DNA of 64,000 nucleotides from Pelodictyon phaeoclathratiforme BU-1 (lineage in GTDB: Bacteria; Bacteroidota; Chlorobiia; Chlorobiales; Chlorobiaceae). The notes beneath the pieces were generated by a model, which was given only the letters and a program-made list of their open reading frames with translations, did no database searches and was not told where the DNA came from. Where the stretch lies: NCBI RefSeq assembly GCF_000020645.1, contig NC_011060.1:494501-558500 (forward strand). The letters run 5' to 3'. Numbering within the stretch: position 1 is the stretch's first letter; every line of letters starts with the position of its first letter. This document shows, piece by piece, positions 6,580-14,613 of the stretch. The translations under genes were made by a program, and so were the position numbers.

Positions 6580-8409
6580 ATGGCATATTTCAATCACCTC
6601 TGTTTCGTTGAGGCACCCCAAACCGTCATCGCACCTTTTCCCCGCTTCATAACCGATTGCATAGGCATCTGCTACCTCGCCGCAGCCGTGGAGCATGACG
6701 TCGAAAGTCTCGTCATGCCCGACAACTACTACAACGACGGGATTTTCGAGAGCCTCCGCACGCTGCTGAAAAAACAGCCGGTTGACCTTGTCGCCATCTC
6801 CTCCATGACCGGCGCCTTCAACCAGGCCGCACGACTTGCCAAAATAGCCAAAGAGGCTGGCGCCTTTGTTGTCATGGGCGGCTTTCACCCCACAGCGCTT
6901 CCCGAAGAGGTGCTGAAACTCTCCTGCGTGGATGTTGTCGTAATCGGAGAGGGTGAAGAGAGCTTCCGCGAACTCGTTCTCAAAGGCCCCTCCCGCGACA
7001 TCAGGGGAATCGCCTACAGGGGCGGCGGCGGCATTATCTATACCGAACCGAGAACGACCATTGCCGATGTCGACTCCATTCGCTTTCCGCTGCGCACCCT
7101 TCGTCCGAACCGTTATGGCGAAAAGGGCGACGCCTACTCTATCGACACCATCTACACCTCCAGAGGCTGCCCCTGGAGCTGCTCCTTCTGCGCCAACGAC
7201 CAGATGCACAAAGGATGGAGAGGGCGGAGCGCCGAAAATGTTGTTGAAGAGATTGCCCTGCTCCACGACCCCAAAAACAAAAAGCTGCTCAAAATCTGGG
7301 ACGCCAACTTTCTCACCAACATCAAGCGGGCAGAAAGAATTTGCGACCTCATGATCGAGAGGGGATTGACCAACTTCAGGATTGTGACCGAAACCAGGGC
7401 AAAAGATCTTGTCCGTGCCGAACGAATACTCGGTAAACTCCGCCGCGTCGGACTCAGCAAGGTGGGCCTCGGCATCGAAAGTCCCAACGAGGCCACCCTT
7501 GCCCTCATGAACAAAAAGAACAGCCTCAACGACGTTGCCCGCGCCATCGCACTCTGCCGCGAGCACAGCATAGGAGCCGAGGGCTACTTCATCATCGGCC
7601 ACTACACCGAAAACATGAAAGAGACCATGGTCTACCCCGAGTTTGCCCGTTCACTCGGCCTTCGCCAGGCGCTCTTCATGGTGATGACCCCCTACCCCGG
7701 CACCGCTATTTTCAACGAATACAAAAGCGAAGGAAAAATCCGCTCATACGACTGGGATCTCTACAACAACTACTGCCCGGTTATTGAGACCCGAACCATG
7801 AACGGCGACACCCTTGTTGCCATGCTGGCCTATTGCAACATCTCCTTCAACCGTTTCCGCTCCATCATGAAACGCAACAGCAAAAATGCCTTGCTGCTCA
7901 ACTTCATGATCGACCTCTTCCAGCTCTGCTTTCTCCTGCGGGTCAACAAAAACATCTCAACCCCGCAGATTGCCGACCTGCTCTTCAACGCCCTGCAACT
8001 CCTGCTCGACAACGAAGGTGGAGAGATTGAGCAGCCTGCCGCCTCATCATGCAAACGGCTGCCGAAGCCCATGACACTCCGCATCCGCCACTCATCCGGG
8101 AAAAGCATCACCTACAGCCTGCACGAACGGGGCGCCAACCGGGTAATGAGCATGACCGCCCAGCAGGAGGGCAGAGAGGCCACCTCAACTCCCGATCTGG
8201 AGATCAGTCTCGACCGATTGGTTGAATCGGCCTGCTCCCTCTCCATGGACACCCTCATGAGCGCCCTCTACCGGAACGAATGGCTGCGGAACAACCCCGG
8301 CAGAATGACCGGCCAGATCATCGCCATCCTTGCCGACCCTGAAATCCTCCGCTTTGGCGGAAAACTGGCCACGCTCTACCTTCGCGCCTACCTCAAGAGC
8401 GCCCGATAA
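6580..8409 (+). CDS. B12-binding-domain radical SAM protein
   Basis: This 609-residue cytosolic enzyme has an N-terminal cobalamin-binding Rossmann domain (about residues 15-140; VVMGGFHPTALPEE, then VVIGEGEESF). A radical SAM core follows, with the [4Fe-4S] motif CPWSCSFC (C-x3-C-x2-C) near residue 195. The order matches BchE-like and hopanoid/lipid-modifying B12 radical SAM enzymes. The C-terminal 180 or so residues have no motif I recognise. The gene is divergent from the haem-binding protein gene and ends 13 bp before recQ. The substrate cannot be assigned. Confidence 0.85.
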   Translation: MAYFNHLCFVEAPQTVIAPFPRFITDCIGICYLAAAVEHDVESLVMPDNYYNDGIFESLRTLLKKQPVDLVAISSMTGAFNQAARLAKIAKEAGAFVVMGGFHPTALPEEVLKLSCVDVVVIGEGEESFRELVLKGPSRDIRGIAYRGGGGIIYTEPRTTIADVDSIRFPLRTLRPNRYGEKGDAYSIDTIYTSRGCPWSCSFCANDQMHKGWRGRSAENVVEEIALLHDPKNKKLLKIWDANFLTNIKRAERICDLMIERGLTNFRIVTETRAKDLVRAERILGKLRRVGLSKVGLGIESPNEATLALMNKKNSLNDVARAIALCREHSIGAEGYFIIGHYTENMKETMVYPEFARSLGLRQALFMVMTPYPGTAIFNEYKSEGKIRSYDWDLYNNYCPVIETRTMNGDTLVAMLAYCNISFNRFRSIMKRNSKNALLLNFMIDLFQLCFLLRVNKNISTPQIADLLFNALQLLLDNEGGEIEQPAASSCKRLPKPMTLRIRHSSGKSITYSLHERGANRVMSMTAQQEGREATSTPDLEISLDRLVESACSLSMDTLMSALYRNEWLRNNPGRMTGQIIAILADPEILRFGGKLATLYLRAYLKSAR

Positions 8410-8422
8410 TCCCATTCCCACC

Positions 8423-10222
8423 ATGTTCGACACGCTCCGCAAGGTCTTTGGTTTTCATGAGTTCCGTCCCAACCAGGAGCGTGTTGTACGGGCAATTCTC
8501 GACAAGCGGGACGTTCTGGCCATCATGCCCACCGGTGGCGGCAAATCACTCTGCTACCAGCTTCCCGCCGTCATGATGGAAGGCACCTGCATGGTCATCA
8601 GCCCGCTCATCGCCCTCATGAAAGACCAGGTCGATGGCGCCCGCGCCAACGGTATCCGGGCCGCCTTTCTCAACAGCTCCCAGAACCCCGACGAACGTGA
8701 CGAGGTGCTGCAGCGCCTGCTCTCCGGCAAGCTCGACCTCCTCTACCTCGCCCCGGAACGCTTCATCCTCAGCCACTTCCGCGAAATACTCGGCCAGGTG
8801 CAGCTCAGCATGGCCGTCATCGACGAAGCACACTGCATCTCCGAATGGGGGCACGACTTCCGCCCCGACTACCTCTCCCTCTCCGACCTCGTCACCCTTT
8901 TTGCTGGCATACCGGTTGCCGCCTTTACCGCAACCGCAACGACGAGGGTGCAGCAGGATATTCTCGACAAACTTGCCCTGCGCAACCCCCTTATCGTTCG
9001 GGCCTCCTTCGACCGCCCCAACCTCCTCTACGACGTCCGCTTCAAGGATAATGTAGAAGCTCAACTGCTCTCGCTTCTCAAAAGCAACCCCGGCAAGGCA
9101 GGCATCATCTACCGTACCAGCCGTAAAAGCGTCAGCGACACCGCCACCATGCTCCAGAAAAAGGGAATTCGAGCCCTCCCGTACCACGCCGGTCTCAGCG
9201 ACGCAGAGCGCAAAGGCAACCAGGAGGCCTTCATCCGCGACGAAGCAGAGGTCATTGTAGCCACCATAGCTTTCGGCATGGGGATCGACAAATCCAACAT
9301 CCGCTTTGTCATCCATGCCGACCTCCCCAAAAGCATCGAAAACTACTATCAGGAGACCGGCAGGGCAGGGCGTGACGGCGAGCCAGCTCAATGTACACTG
9401 CTCTTTGCGCAGGGCGACATCCCCAAAGTGCGCTTCTTCATCGACTCCATCATTGATGAAACGGAGCGGGAGCGGGCGCTTGGAGCCCTCTCAAAAGTGA
9501 TCACCTTTGCCTCAACCTCCGTCTGCCGCCGCAGAACCCTTCTCGACTACTTTGGTGAAAGCTATCCGCACGACAACTGCAACTCCTGCGACATCTGCCT
9601 CGGCAGCAGGGAAGTGGTAGACGCCACCCTCGAGGCCCAGATGCTGCTCTCCGCCATTGTCCGAACCGAAGAGCGTTTCGGGGCAGGCCATATTGTCGAT
9701 ATCGTCACCGGAAGCCAGAACAAAAAAATCATCGACTTTGGCCACGACCGCCTGAAAACCTGGGGGGTCGGCAAAGCGCACGACAAAAAATACTGGCGCC
9801 AGCTCATCGACGAACTCCTTGCACAACAGGTGATCCAGAAAGCCGAAGGGCTCTATCCCACCCTCTTCCTTTTGCCAAAAGCCTCAAGGATCCTCAAACG
9901 CGAAGAGCAGCTCAACATTGTCCGGATACTCGAAAAGAAAAAGGAGCAACCACCAGCAAAAGAGAGCGCAGCGCCTTACGAAACCCGCCTCTTCGAATTC
10001 TTCCGCTCACTCCGCAAGCAGATTGCCGACGAACAGGGGATTCCACCCTACGTCGTCTTTTCCGACCGGACATTACGCGATATGGCCGCCCACCAGCCCC
10101 GTTCAGCCGAGGCGATGCTCAGCATATCAGGTATCGGTGAAGTCAAGCTCCAGCGCTACGGAGGGCAGTTTCTCCGCCTTATCGATCGCTACTGCAGCGA
10201 CCATGCCGCCGCAAACGTGTGA
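8423..10222 (+). CDS. recQ: ATP-dependent DNA helicase RecQ
   Basis: This 599-residue 3'-5' helicase acts in recombination and fork repair. The start at 8423 (MFDTLRKVFGFHEFRPNQ) matches RecQ N-termini; the frame is open further upstream inside the radical SAM gene. Motifs are Walker A in IMPTGGGKSLCYQLP, DEAH box in DEAHCISEWGHDFRPDY, motif VI in YYQETGRAGRDG, and the zinc-binding cysteines in the C...C..C segment ending CNSCDICLG. The winged-helix RQC domain and a C-terminal HRDC domain follow. The last 120 bp are duplicated downstream at 11050-11170. Confidence 0.96.
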   Translation: MFDTLRKVFGFHEFRPNQERVVRAILDKRDVLAIMPTGGGKSLCYQLPAVMMEGTCMVISPLIALMKDQVDGARANGIRAAFLNSSQNPDERDEVLQRLLSGKLDLLYLAPERFILSHFREILGQVQLSMAVIDEAHCISEWGHDFRPDYLSLSDLVTLFAGIPVAAFTATATTRVQQDILDKLALRNPLIVRASFDRPNLLYDVRFKDNVEAQLLSLLKSNPGKAGIIYRTSRKSVSDTATMLQKKGIRALPYHAGLSDAERKGNQEAFIRDEAEVIVATIAFGMGIDKSNIRFVIHADLPKSIENYYQETGRAGRDGEPAQCTLLFAQGDIPKVRFFIDSIIDETERERALGALSKVITFASTSVCRRRTLLDYFGESYPHDNCNSCDICLGSREVVDATLEAQMLLSAIVRTEERFGAGHIVDIVTGSQNKKIIDFGHDRLKTWGVGKAHDKKYWRQLIDELLAQQVIQKAEGLYPTLFLLPKASRILKREEQLNIVRILEKKKEQPPAKESAAPYETRLFEFFRSLRKQIADEQGIPPYVVFSDRTLRDMAAHQPRSAEAMLSISGIGEVKLQRYGGQFLRLIDRYCSDHAAANV

Positions 10223-10242
10223 CGCTGAAGCAACTTTTTTTA
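10123..10242 (+). repeat. Direct repeat, left copy (recQ 3' end)
   Basis: This segment covers the last 100 coding bases of recQ and its T-rich trailer. It recurs at 11050-11170 with only a handful of substitutions, including C to A, C to T and changes around the penultimate codons. The two copies flank about 810 bp carrying two antitoxin-like genes. Confidence 0.9.
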
Positions 10243-10315
10243 ATAATAGTTTATTATCAGTATGCAGGCCAGACTTGAAATATTTTGAATCTGATTTAAA
10301 AACCAGAAGAAGAAA

Positions 10316-10564
10316 ATGAACACCAATATTACAATCTCTTGCTGCCCTTTATGTGGAGGAGAGAAAACGGAAGGAAAAACCACAATAACGGTCGACCTCG
10401 GTTACGGGCTGGTCGTTATCAGAGATGTTCCTGCAACAGTGTGTGCGCTTTGTGGAGCAGACTGGGTAGATGATGACGTTGCTGACAAGATTGAACGTAT
10501 TGTTGAGGAAGCCCGCAAAAAACACAGCCAAATGGAAGTTATCAGCTTAAAGGCAAGTTGTTAA
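10316..10564 (+). CDS. YgiT-type zinc-finger protein (MqsA-like antitoxin N-terminal domain)
   Basis: This 82-residue protein has two CxxC knuckles, CCPLCGGE near the N-terminus and VCALCGADW 35 residues later, and the GLVVIRDVPA strand between them. This is the zinc-finger fold found in MqsA and in YgiT-type partners of small DUF4258 toxins. There is no C-terminal helix-turn-helix domain, so it is the short form. The usual toxin gene directly upstream is missing; only 93 bp separate it from recQ. It looks like an orphan antitoxin. Confidence 0.8.
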   Translation: MNTNITISCCPLCGGEKTEGKTTITVDLGYGLVVIRDVPATVCALCGADWVDDDVADKIERIVEEARKKHSQMEVISLKASC

Positions 10565-10567
10565 CTT

Positions 10568-10611
10568 AATTTGCTACACTGCTAAAAGAACAGTCCGCCA
10601 TGGCCTTATTT
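10568..10611 (+). repeat. 44-bp duplicate of an internal part of the UPF0175 gene
   Basis: This segment, just after the zinc-finger gene, matches 10799-10842 inside the UPF0175 gene at 43 of 44 positions (C/T difference near the end). It is not in a gene here, and implies that an earlier UPF0175-like copy or a slippage/recombination event left a scar. Confidence 0.85.
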
Positions 10612-10719
10612 CATTGCTAAATCGTGCGATCGATGATTGCGACTATTTGGTAAGCGAACCAATAATTCGTACTTTTTTGATGAAGATGAGAAGTTAAACC
10701 GCAATAAAGGGCTTAACCA

Positions 10720-10986
10720 ATGAAATCAAACATGCAGAGCACCATCCCCGTCACCTGCCCTCAGGAAATACTGCTCGGATTGCACATGGATGTACAGCAA
10801 TTTGCTACACTGCTAAAAGAACAGTCCGCTATGGCCTTATTTAGAGAGGGGCGGTTTTCATCGGGCATGGCTGCGAGTTGGTTGGGTGTGCCACGTGCCC
10901 ATTTTCTGATAAAAGCCATGCAGGAGGGCGCAACCCTTTTGGAAAACACGCAGGACGATTTCCGCAGAGAAACTGCCTTACTGTGA
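10720..10986 (+). CDS. UPF0175 family antitoxin-like protein
   Basis: This 88-residue protein has the family layout: a beta strand TIPVTCPQEILLGL, an acidic stretch, then a helix-turn-helix-like half ALFREGRFSSGMAASWLGV (family pattern LF..G..SSG.AA...G). UPF0175 proteins are usually antitoxins paired with a PIN-domain (DUF3368) toxin gene located just downstream. No such toxin is present; the recQ duplicate begins only 60 bp later. Repression of its own promoter is likely for the family. Its status is an orphan antitoxin. Confidence 0.82.
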   Translation: MKSNMQSTIPVTCPQEILLGLHMDVQQFATLLKEQSAMALFREGRFSSGMAASWLGVPRAHFLIKAMQEGATLLENTQDDFRRETALL

Positions 10987-11049
10987 GGGTATTTTCTAAC
11001 ACAACCCCTGAATTGCCACTCCTGCGCTACCGATAATTTTCTTGTCCAC

Positions 11050-11170
11050 CATATCAGGTATCGGTGAAGTAAAGCTCCAGCGCTATGGAGGGCAGTTTCT
11101 CCGCCTTATCGATCGCTACTGCAGCGACCATGCCGCCGCTCAAGTGTGACGCTGAAGCAACTTTTTTTTA
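11050..11170 (+). pseudogene. Duplicated 3' fragment of recQ (right direct repeat)
   Basis: The fragment encodes the last 33 or so residues of RecQ (SGIGEVKLQRYGGQFLRLI region) and its trailer, without a start codon or upstream sequence. It is nearly identical to 10123-10242. It marks the right edge of the antitoxin island and is the last trace of the housekeeping block before the glycan locus. Confidence 0.9.
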
Positions 11171-11580
11171 ACGGCGAGAGGCAGATTAGCAGAAAAGAGA
11201 TTATATTTGTATACTCATTGCAGCATGTATTAACCTGTTATATATTCTATATATACAATATTTTGCTGCATGTATGCAACTGCTGTGCATCCTTGTTTGC
11301 TGTAAAGTAATTCCGGCGAAAGAACTGCGACAGTATGTTTATTTTGTTAGAGGTATTGATATCTTGTTGTTTTTTTTTACATGATTTGCATATAAAAAAA
11401 GAGGTTATACAGAGGGGGCGTATTGGCTGAATTTTTTGACGGATTGTTGTGTTTTTGTGCTCATATACGCAGAAGACTTTTTAAGGTCGATCTTCTTCAT
11501 TTGTGACTGAAGGCAGCGTAGCTTTAGCTCTATATTTTTTATGTATTGCCGTTGGTATTTCAAAAAAACCAAATCTCTCT
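11171..11580 (+). promoter_or_regulatory. Long AT-rich leader upstream of the glycan locus
   Basis: No gene is supported in these 410 bp. The region carries a TTGCAGCATG / TTGCTGCATG direct repeat pair about 60 bp apart (near 11218 and 11262) flanking a symmetric TATATATTCTATATATA stretch, and runs of T before 11400. This arrangement could be an operator plus promoter for the long + strand operon that begins at 11581. No JUMPstart/ops element (GGCGGTAG) was seen. Confidence 0.4.
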
Positions 11581-12126
11581 ATGAGCATTTTTAAAATATT
11601 CACAGTTGTCGCGGTCTCGCTGAGCTGCCTGCTTCTCTCGACTGTGAAGGTTCAGGCGGCGGGTGAATCAGCGTCAGCGCTCTTTTCCGGCCCTCAGCAA
11701 ACCAACTATAACCCGCTCTCAGGTCCAAATTATCCCCTGGTGCAGGATTCCTACTTTACCGACGACAACGGCAATATCCTGATGATTGTCAACGTCCTTG
11801 GCGAAGTTAACCGGCAAGGACAGCTTGTGGTTCGTGAAAATGTCGATTTTGCAACCATCCTCGCCCTTTCCGGCGGCCTGAAAAGTCAGGTAAACCTGAA
11901 AAAGGTGCTTGTTGCCCGCCAGGAGCCCGACAAGAACGGAGTTCAGGCCTATGTGGTCGATCTCAAAGAGTACTACAAGCATGGTGACCGTTCGGCATTC
12001 ATTGCCCTGAAGCCCAATGACACCATCATCTTCCCCGAAAAAGGGTTCAATTTCCAGAAGTTCACGAGTCTCATTGGTGGTGTGGTCTATCCCTGGGTCT
12101 ATATCTATCAAAATCTCACGAATTAA
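11581..12126 (+). CDS. Short SLBB-domain polysaccharide export protein
   Basis: This exported protein has a clear signal peptide (MSIFKIFTVVAVSLSCLLLS, cleavage near VQA-AGE) and one SLBB domain (IVNVLGEVNRQGQL, DFATILALSGG, LKPNDTIIFPE). The final 20 residues are hydrophobic (LIGGVVYPWVYIYQ). It is 181 residues, whereas Wza-type outer-membrane translocons are about 380 and have an N-terminal PES domain that is absent here. It may act as a periplasmic partner of the Wzc-like protein encoded 18 bp downstream. A GTG at 11503 in the same frame would add 26 residues; the ATG at 11581 is preferred for the signal peptide. Confidence 0.8.
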   Translation: MSIFKIFTVVAVSLSCLLLSTVKVQAAGESASALFSGPQQTNYNPLSGPNYPLVQDSYFTDDNGNILMIVNVLGEVNRQGQLVVRENVDFATILALSGGLKSQVNLKKVLVARQEPDKNGVQAYVVDLKEYYKHGDRSAFIALKPNDTIIFPEKGFNFQKFTSLIGGVVYPWVYIYQNLTN

Positions 12127-12144
12127 ACAGCAGGAAACCTTCCT

Positions 12145-14604
12145 ATGATGGTTGAAAAAGAGACAACCCTCTCCACTCAGAGCAACAATGAGCAAACCCA
12201 GGGGAGCGAGATCTCTCTTGGAGAGATCCTTAAGATTATCCTTCGCCGAAAATATGGTATTCTTCTCATTCTTATAGCCAGCCTTGTTATGGCGTGGATA
12301 TACAATAAGGCGCAAACGCCTGAATACCATGCTGTGTCGGTCATGATGATCAATGAAAACAAGGCGCCGGGCGATCTGCTTGCAACGCTTCTCGGCCCGA
12401 GTGCAGGTGTTGACACAAAGTCGGCCAGAAAAGATGTTGAACTGCTCCAATCCCACCCTATTGCAGAACTCACCGTAAAGGAGCTCTATAAAACCACCCG
12501 CAAGGACTCCCTTGAATTTTTCGGAAAGAGGAAATATGTCTCCCCCATCGATTTTCTTTTCAGCGCTATTGACGTTTTTCATCCTCTTAATGCCGATCAG
12601 AAAGCGGAAGCGTGGCACTATTCCGATGCTCTTTTACGCTTTCATGCCATGCAGCTCAAAGACCGCATCAGGGTTATACCACTTCGCGACACCAATCTCC
12701 TGCAGGTCTCGGTTGCAAGCCCTTTCGCGGATGAAGCTGTTTTTTTGACCAATATCCTCTGCCAAACCTACAAAAATGCGGACATCATCCGTAATTCTGA
12801 GAAGTACACCCAGGCAAACAAGTTTATTGCTGAAATGATTCAGGATCAGCAGCAGAAGGTCGGAGAGGCTGATAATGCTCTTTCGCAGTATATGCAAGCC
12901 AACAAAATTTACGAGGTGAGCGGCAATACTGGCGCCATTCTTGCCAAAGTTGTTGATGCTGACGCACGATATAATGATATCAAGGCAGAATCACGTATAG
13001 CGAGTAATAGTCTTGCCTTTCTTGAAAAAAAGCTCTCGGATACCGACAGGGAGATCAGTTCACGTATAGCAAAAAATGTCAACAGCCAGCTTGGCGCAAT
13101 CATGGATGAGTTGCGGACTCTTGAGAGTGACTATATTAAAATGGTTCGGGAAAAGGGGATTGATAATCCTGAGGTCAAGATAAAACGGCAACAGCTTGAT
13201 GTGGTAAAAACACGCTATGAGCAGCTCAGCCGCAGCAAGATTGCCGGTGAAATCGGGTATGCTGGCAAGGCCCAGAAATTCAGTTTCGACATGGTTTCCG
13301 AAAAACTCCAGATCGAGCGGAAACTCAATGACCTCAACTTCAGCGCCAGTGAGTTCAGCCTCCTGAAGCAATATTACGAGAGCCAGCTCTCGATGCTGCC
13401 AATAAAACAGCAGGAATTTATCAAACTGCAGAGAGACAAGGAGGTTGTCGGCAAAACCTATCTCTATCTGAAAGAGAAGCTCGATGAAACCCGTATCATG
13501 CTCGGTTCCGAAGTTGGCGGCGTCTCCATTATCGGGTCGGCATTCAAGCCATTTTCTCCGGAAAAGCCCGTGCTGTCAAGAGATCTTCTTGCGGGATTTA
13601 TTCTTGGCGGACTGCTCGCCGTCCTCTATACCTTCGGTGCAGAGATGGCTGATAATACGGTTAAGGATGATCTTTTTTTCCGTGATCTTGGCCTGACGGT
13701 GCTCTCCGTTATTCCTTTGGTGGGTCAGAAGGGACAAACCCCTTTTCTTGATAACAAAGAATCATTCATAAAGAGATTCCTTTACAGCAAAAGCCAGGCT
13801 TTTCGTGAAAAAGTGCTCTCTGAAGCAAGCGTAAAAGGGGCTCTTCCCATGCCGATGATAACCGACAGTCTAAGTTCAGCTTTTGCGGAAAGTTTCCGGA
13901 CGCTTCGAACCGCTCTCGATTACAGTCGCGTCGATTTCTCCCGTATAGACAGCTCGCTCAAATTTATCCTTGTTTCGGGAACAGCCATGACTGAAGGGAA
14001 GTCGACCGTTTGTGCCAATCTTGGAATGGCATATGCTATCAGCGGCAAAAAGACGCTTATCATTGACTGTGATTTACGACGCGCGTCACAGCATAAAAAA
14101 TTAAACGTTAAGAGAGAACCGGGTTTGACCGATTTTCTCTACAGTCAGCAGGCGAACATTGATGAGAGCTTTTTTCAGCCGACGCATATCGAGAACCTGT
14201 TTGTACTCAGTGCAGGTAAAAAAGTTCCAAACCCCAATGAAATTCTTGGGTCTCAAAAAATGATACGCCTCCTTAAAGAGCTTGACGGAAAGTTCGACAA
14301 GGTAGTCTTCGATTCGCCTCCGCTCTTCCTGAGTGATGCTGCACAGCTTGCCCATTCGGTTGACGGTGTTCTTCTTGCTGCCCGAATGCATTTTACCAAT
14401 AAAGATCCGATCAGGAATTTTGCAGTCGACCATTTTCTCAGGCCACTTATTCTTGGCGTTGCCATGATCGAATCTCGTGATTCCCAGCGCTATGGGTACG
14501 GCTATGGCAAGTACGGCTATGGCAAGTACGGCTATGGCAAGTACGGCTATGGCAAGTACGGCTATGGCAAGTACGGCTATGGCCAATATGAAGAAGAGGC
14601 TTAA
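12145..14604 (+). CDS. Wzc-like chain-length regulator and BY-type tyrosine kinase
   Basis: This 819-residue inner-membrane protein controls polymerisation and export of the polysaccharide. It has an N-terminal Wzz domain with a first membrane helix (YGILLILIASLVMAWIY), a long periplasmic coiled coil and a second helix near residue 487 (LLAGFILGGLLAVLYTF). The cytosolic kinase has Walker A in AMTEGKSTV, Walker A' in LIIDCDLRR and Walker B in KVVFDSPPLFLSDA. The C-terminal tail is an extreme Tyr cluster made of YGYGK repeats (14 Tyr in about 38 residues), the expected autophosphorylation site. Phosphorylation of such tails tunes export in E. coli Wzc and relatives. Confidence 0.93.
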   Translation: MMVEKETTLSTQSNNEQTQGSEISLGEILKIILRRKYGILLILIASLVMAWIYNKAQTPEYHAVSVMMINENKAPGDLLATLLGPSAGVDTKSARKDVELLQSHPIAELTVKELYKTTRKDSLEFFGKRKYVSPIDFLFSAIDVFHPLNADQKAEAWHYSDALLRFHAMQLKDRIRVIPLRDTNLLQVSVASPFADEAVFLTNILCQTYKNADIIRNSEKYTQANKFIAEMIQDQQQKVGEADNALSQYMQANKIYEVSGNTGAILAKVVDADARYNDIKAESRIASNSLAFLEKKLSDTDREISSRIAKNVNSQLGAIMDELRTLESDYIKMVREKGIDNPEVKIKRQQLDVVKTRYEQLSRSKIAGEIGYAGKAQKFSFDMVSEKLQIERKLNDLNFSASEFSLLKQYYESQLSMLPIKQQEFIKLQRDKEVVGKTYLYLKEKLDETRIMLGSEVGGVSIIGSAFKPFSPEKPVLSRDLLAGFILGGLLAVLYTFGAEMADNTVKDDLFFRDLGLTVLSVIPLVGQKGQTPFLDNKESFIKRFLYSKSQAFREKVLSEASVKGALPMPMITDSLSSAFAESFRTLRTALDYSRVDFSRIDSSLKFILVSGTAMTEGKSTVCANLGMAYAISGKKTLIIDCDLRRASQHKKLNVKREPGLTDFLYSQQANIDESFFQPTHIENLFVLSAGKKVPNPNEILGSQKMIRLLKELDGKFDKVVFDSPPLFLSDAAQLAHSVDGVLLAARMHFTNKDPIRNFAVDHFLRPLILGVAMIESRDSQRYGYGYGKYGYGKYGYGKYGYGKYGYGKYGYGQYEEEA
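14497..14586 (+). repeat. 15-bp coding tandem repeat (YGYGK tail)
   Basis: The unit TACGGCTATGGCAAG is repeated five times without change from 14497 to 14571, followed by a sixth, diverged unit. It encodes the Tyr-rich tail of the Wzc-like kinase. Perfect identity of the copies points to recent slippage or expansion. Confidence 0.95.
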
Positions 14605-14613
14605 ATCACAGTC

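Noticed and set aside
6553..7602. Long minus-strand frame of 349 codons opposite the radical SAM gene
   Set aside because: The opposite strand encodes a protein with clear B12-binding and radical SAM motifs; the frame is a codon-bias shadow.
8546..9391. Long minus-strand frame opposite recQ
   Set aside because: Shadow of recQ, whose helicase motifs are complete.
14101..14586. Minus-strand frame with AIAVL repeats that looks like a membrane protein
   Set aside because: It is the complement of the YGYGK repeat region of the Wzc-like kinase.
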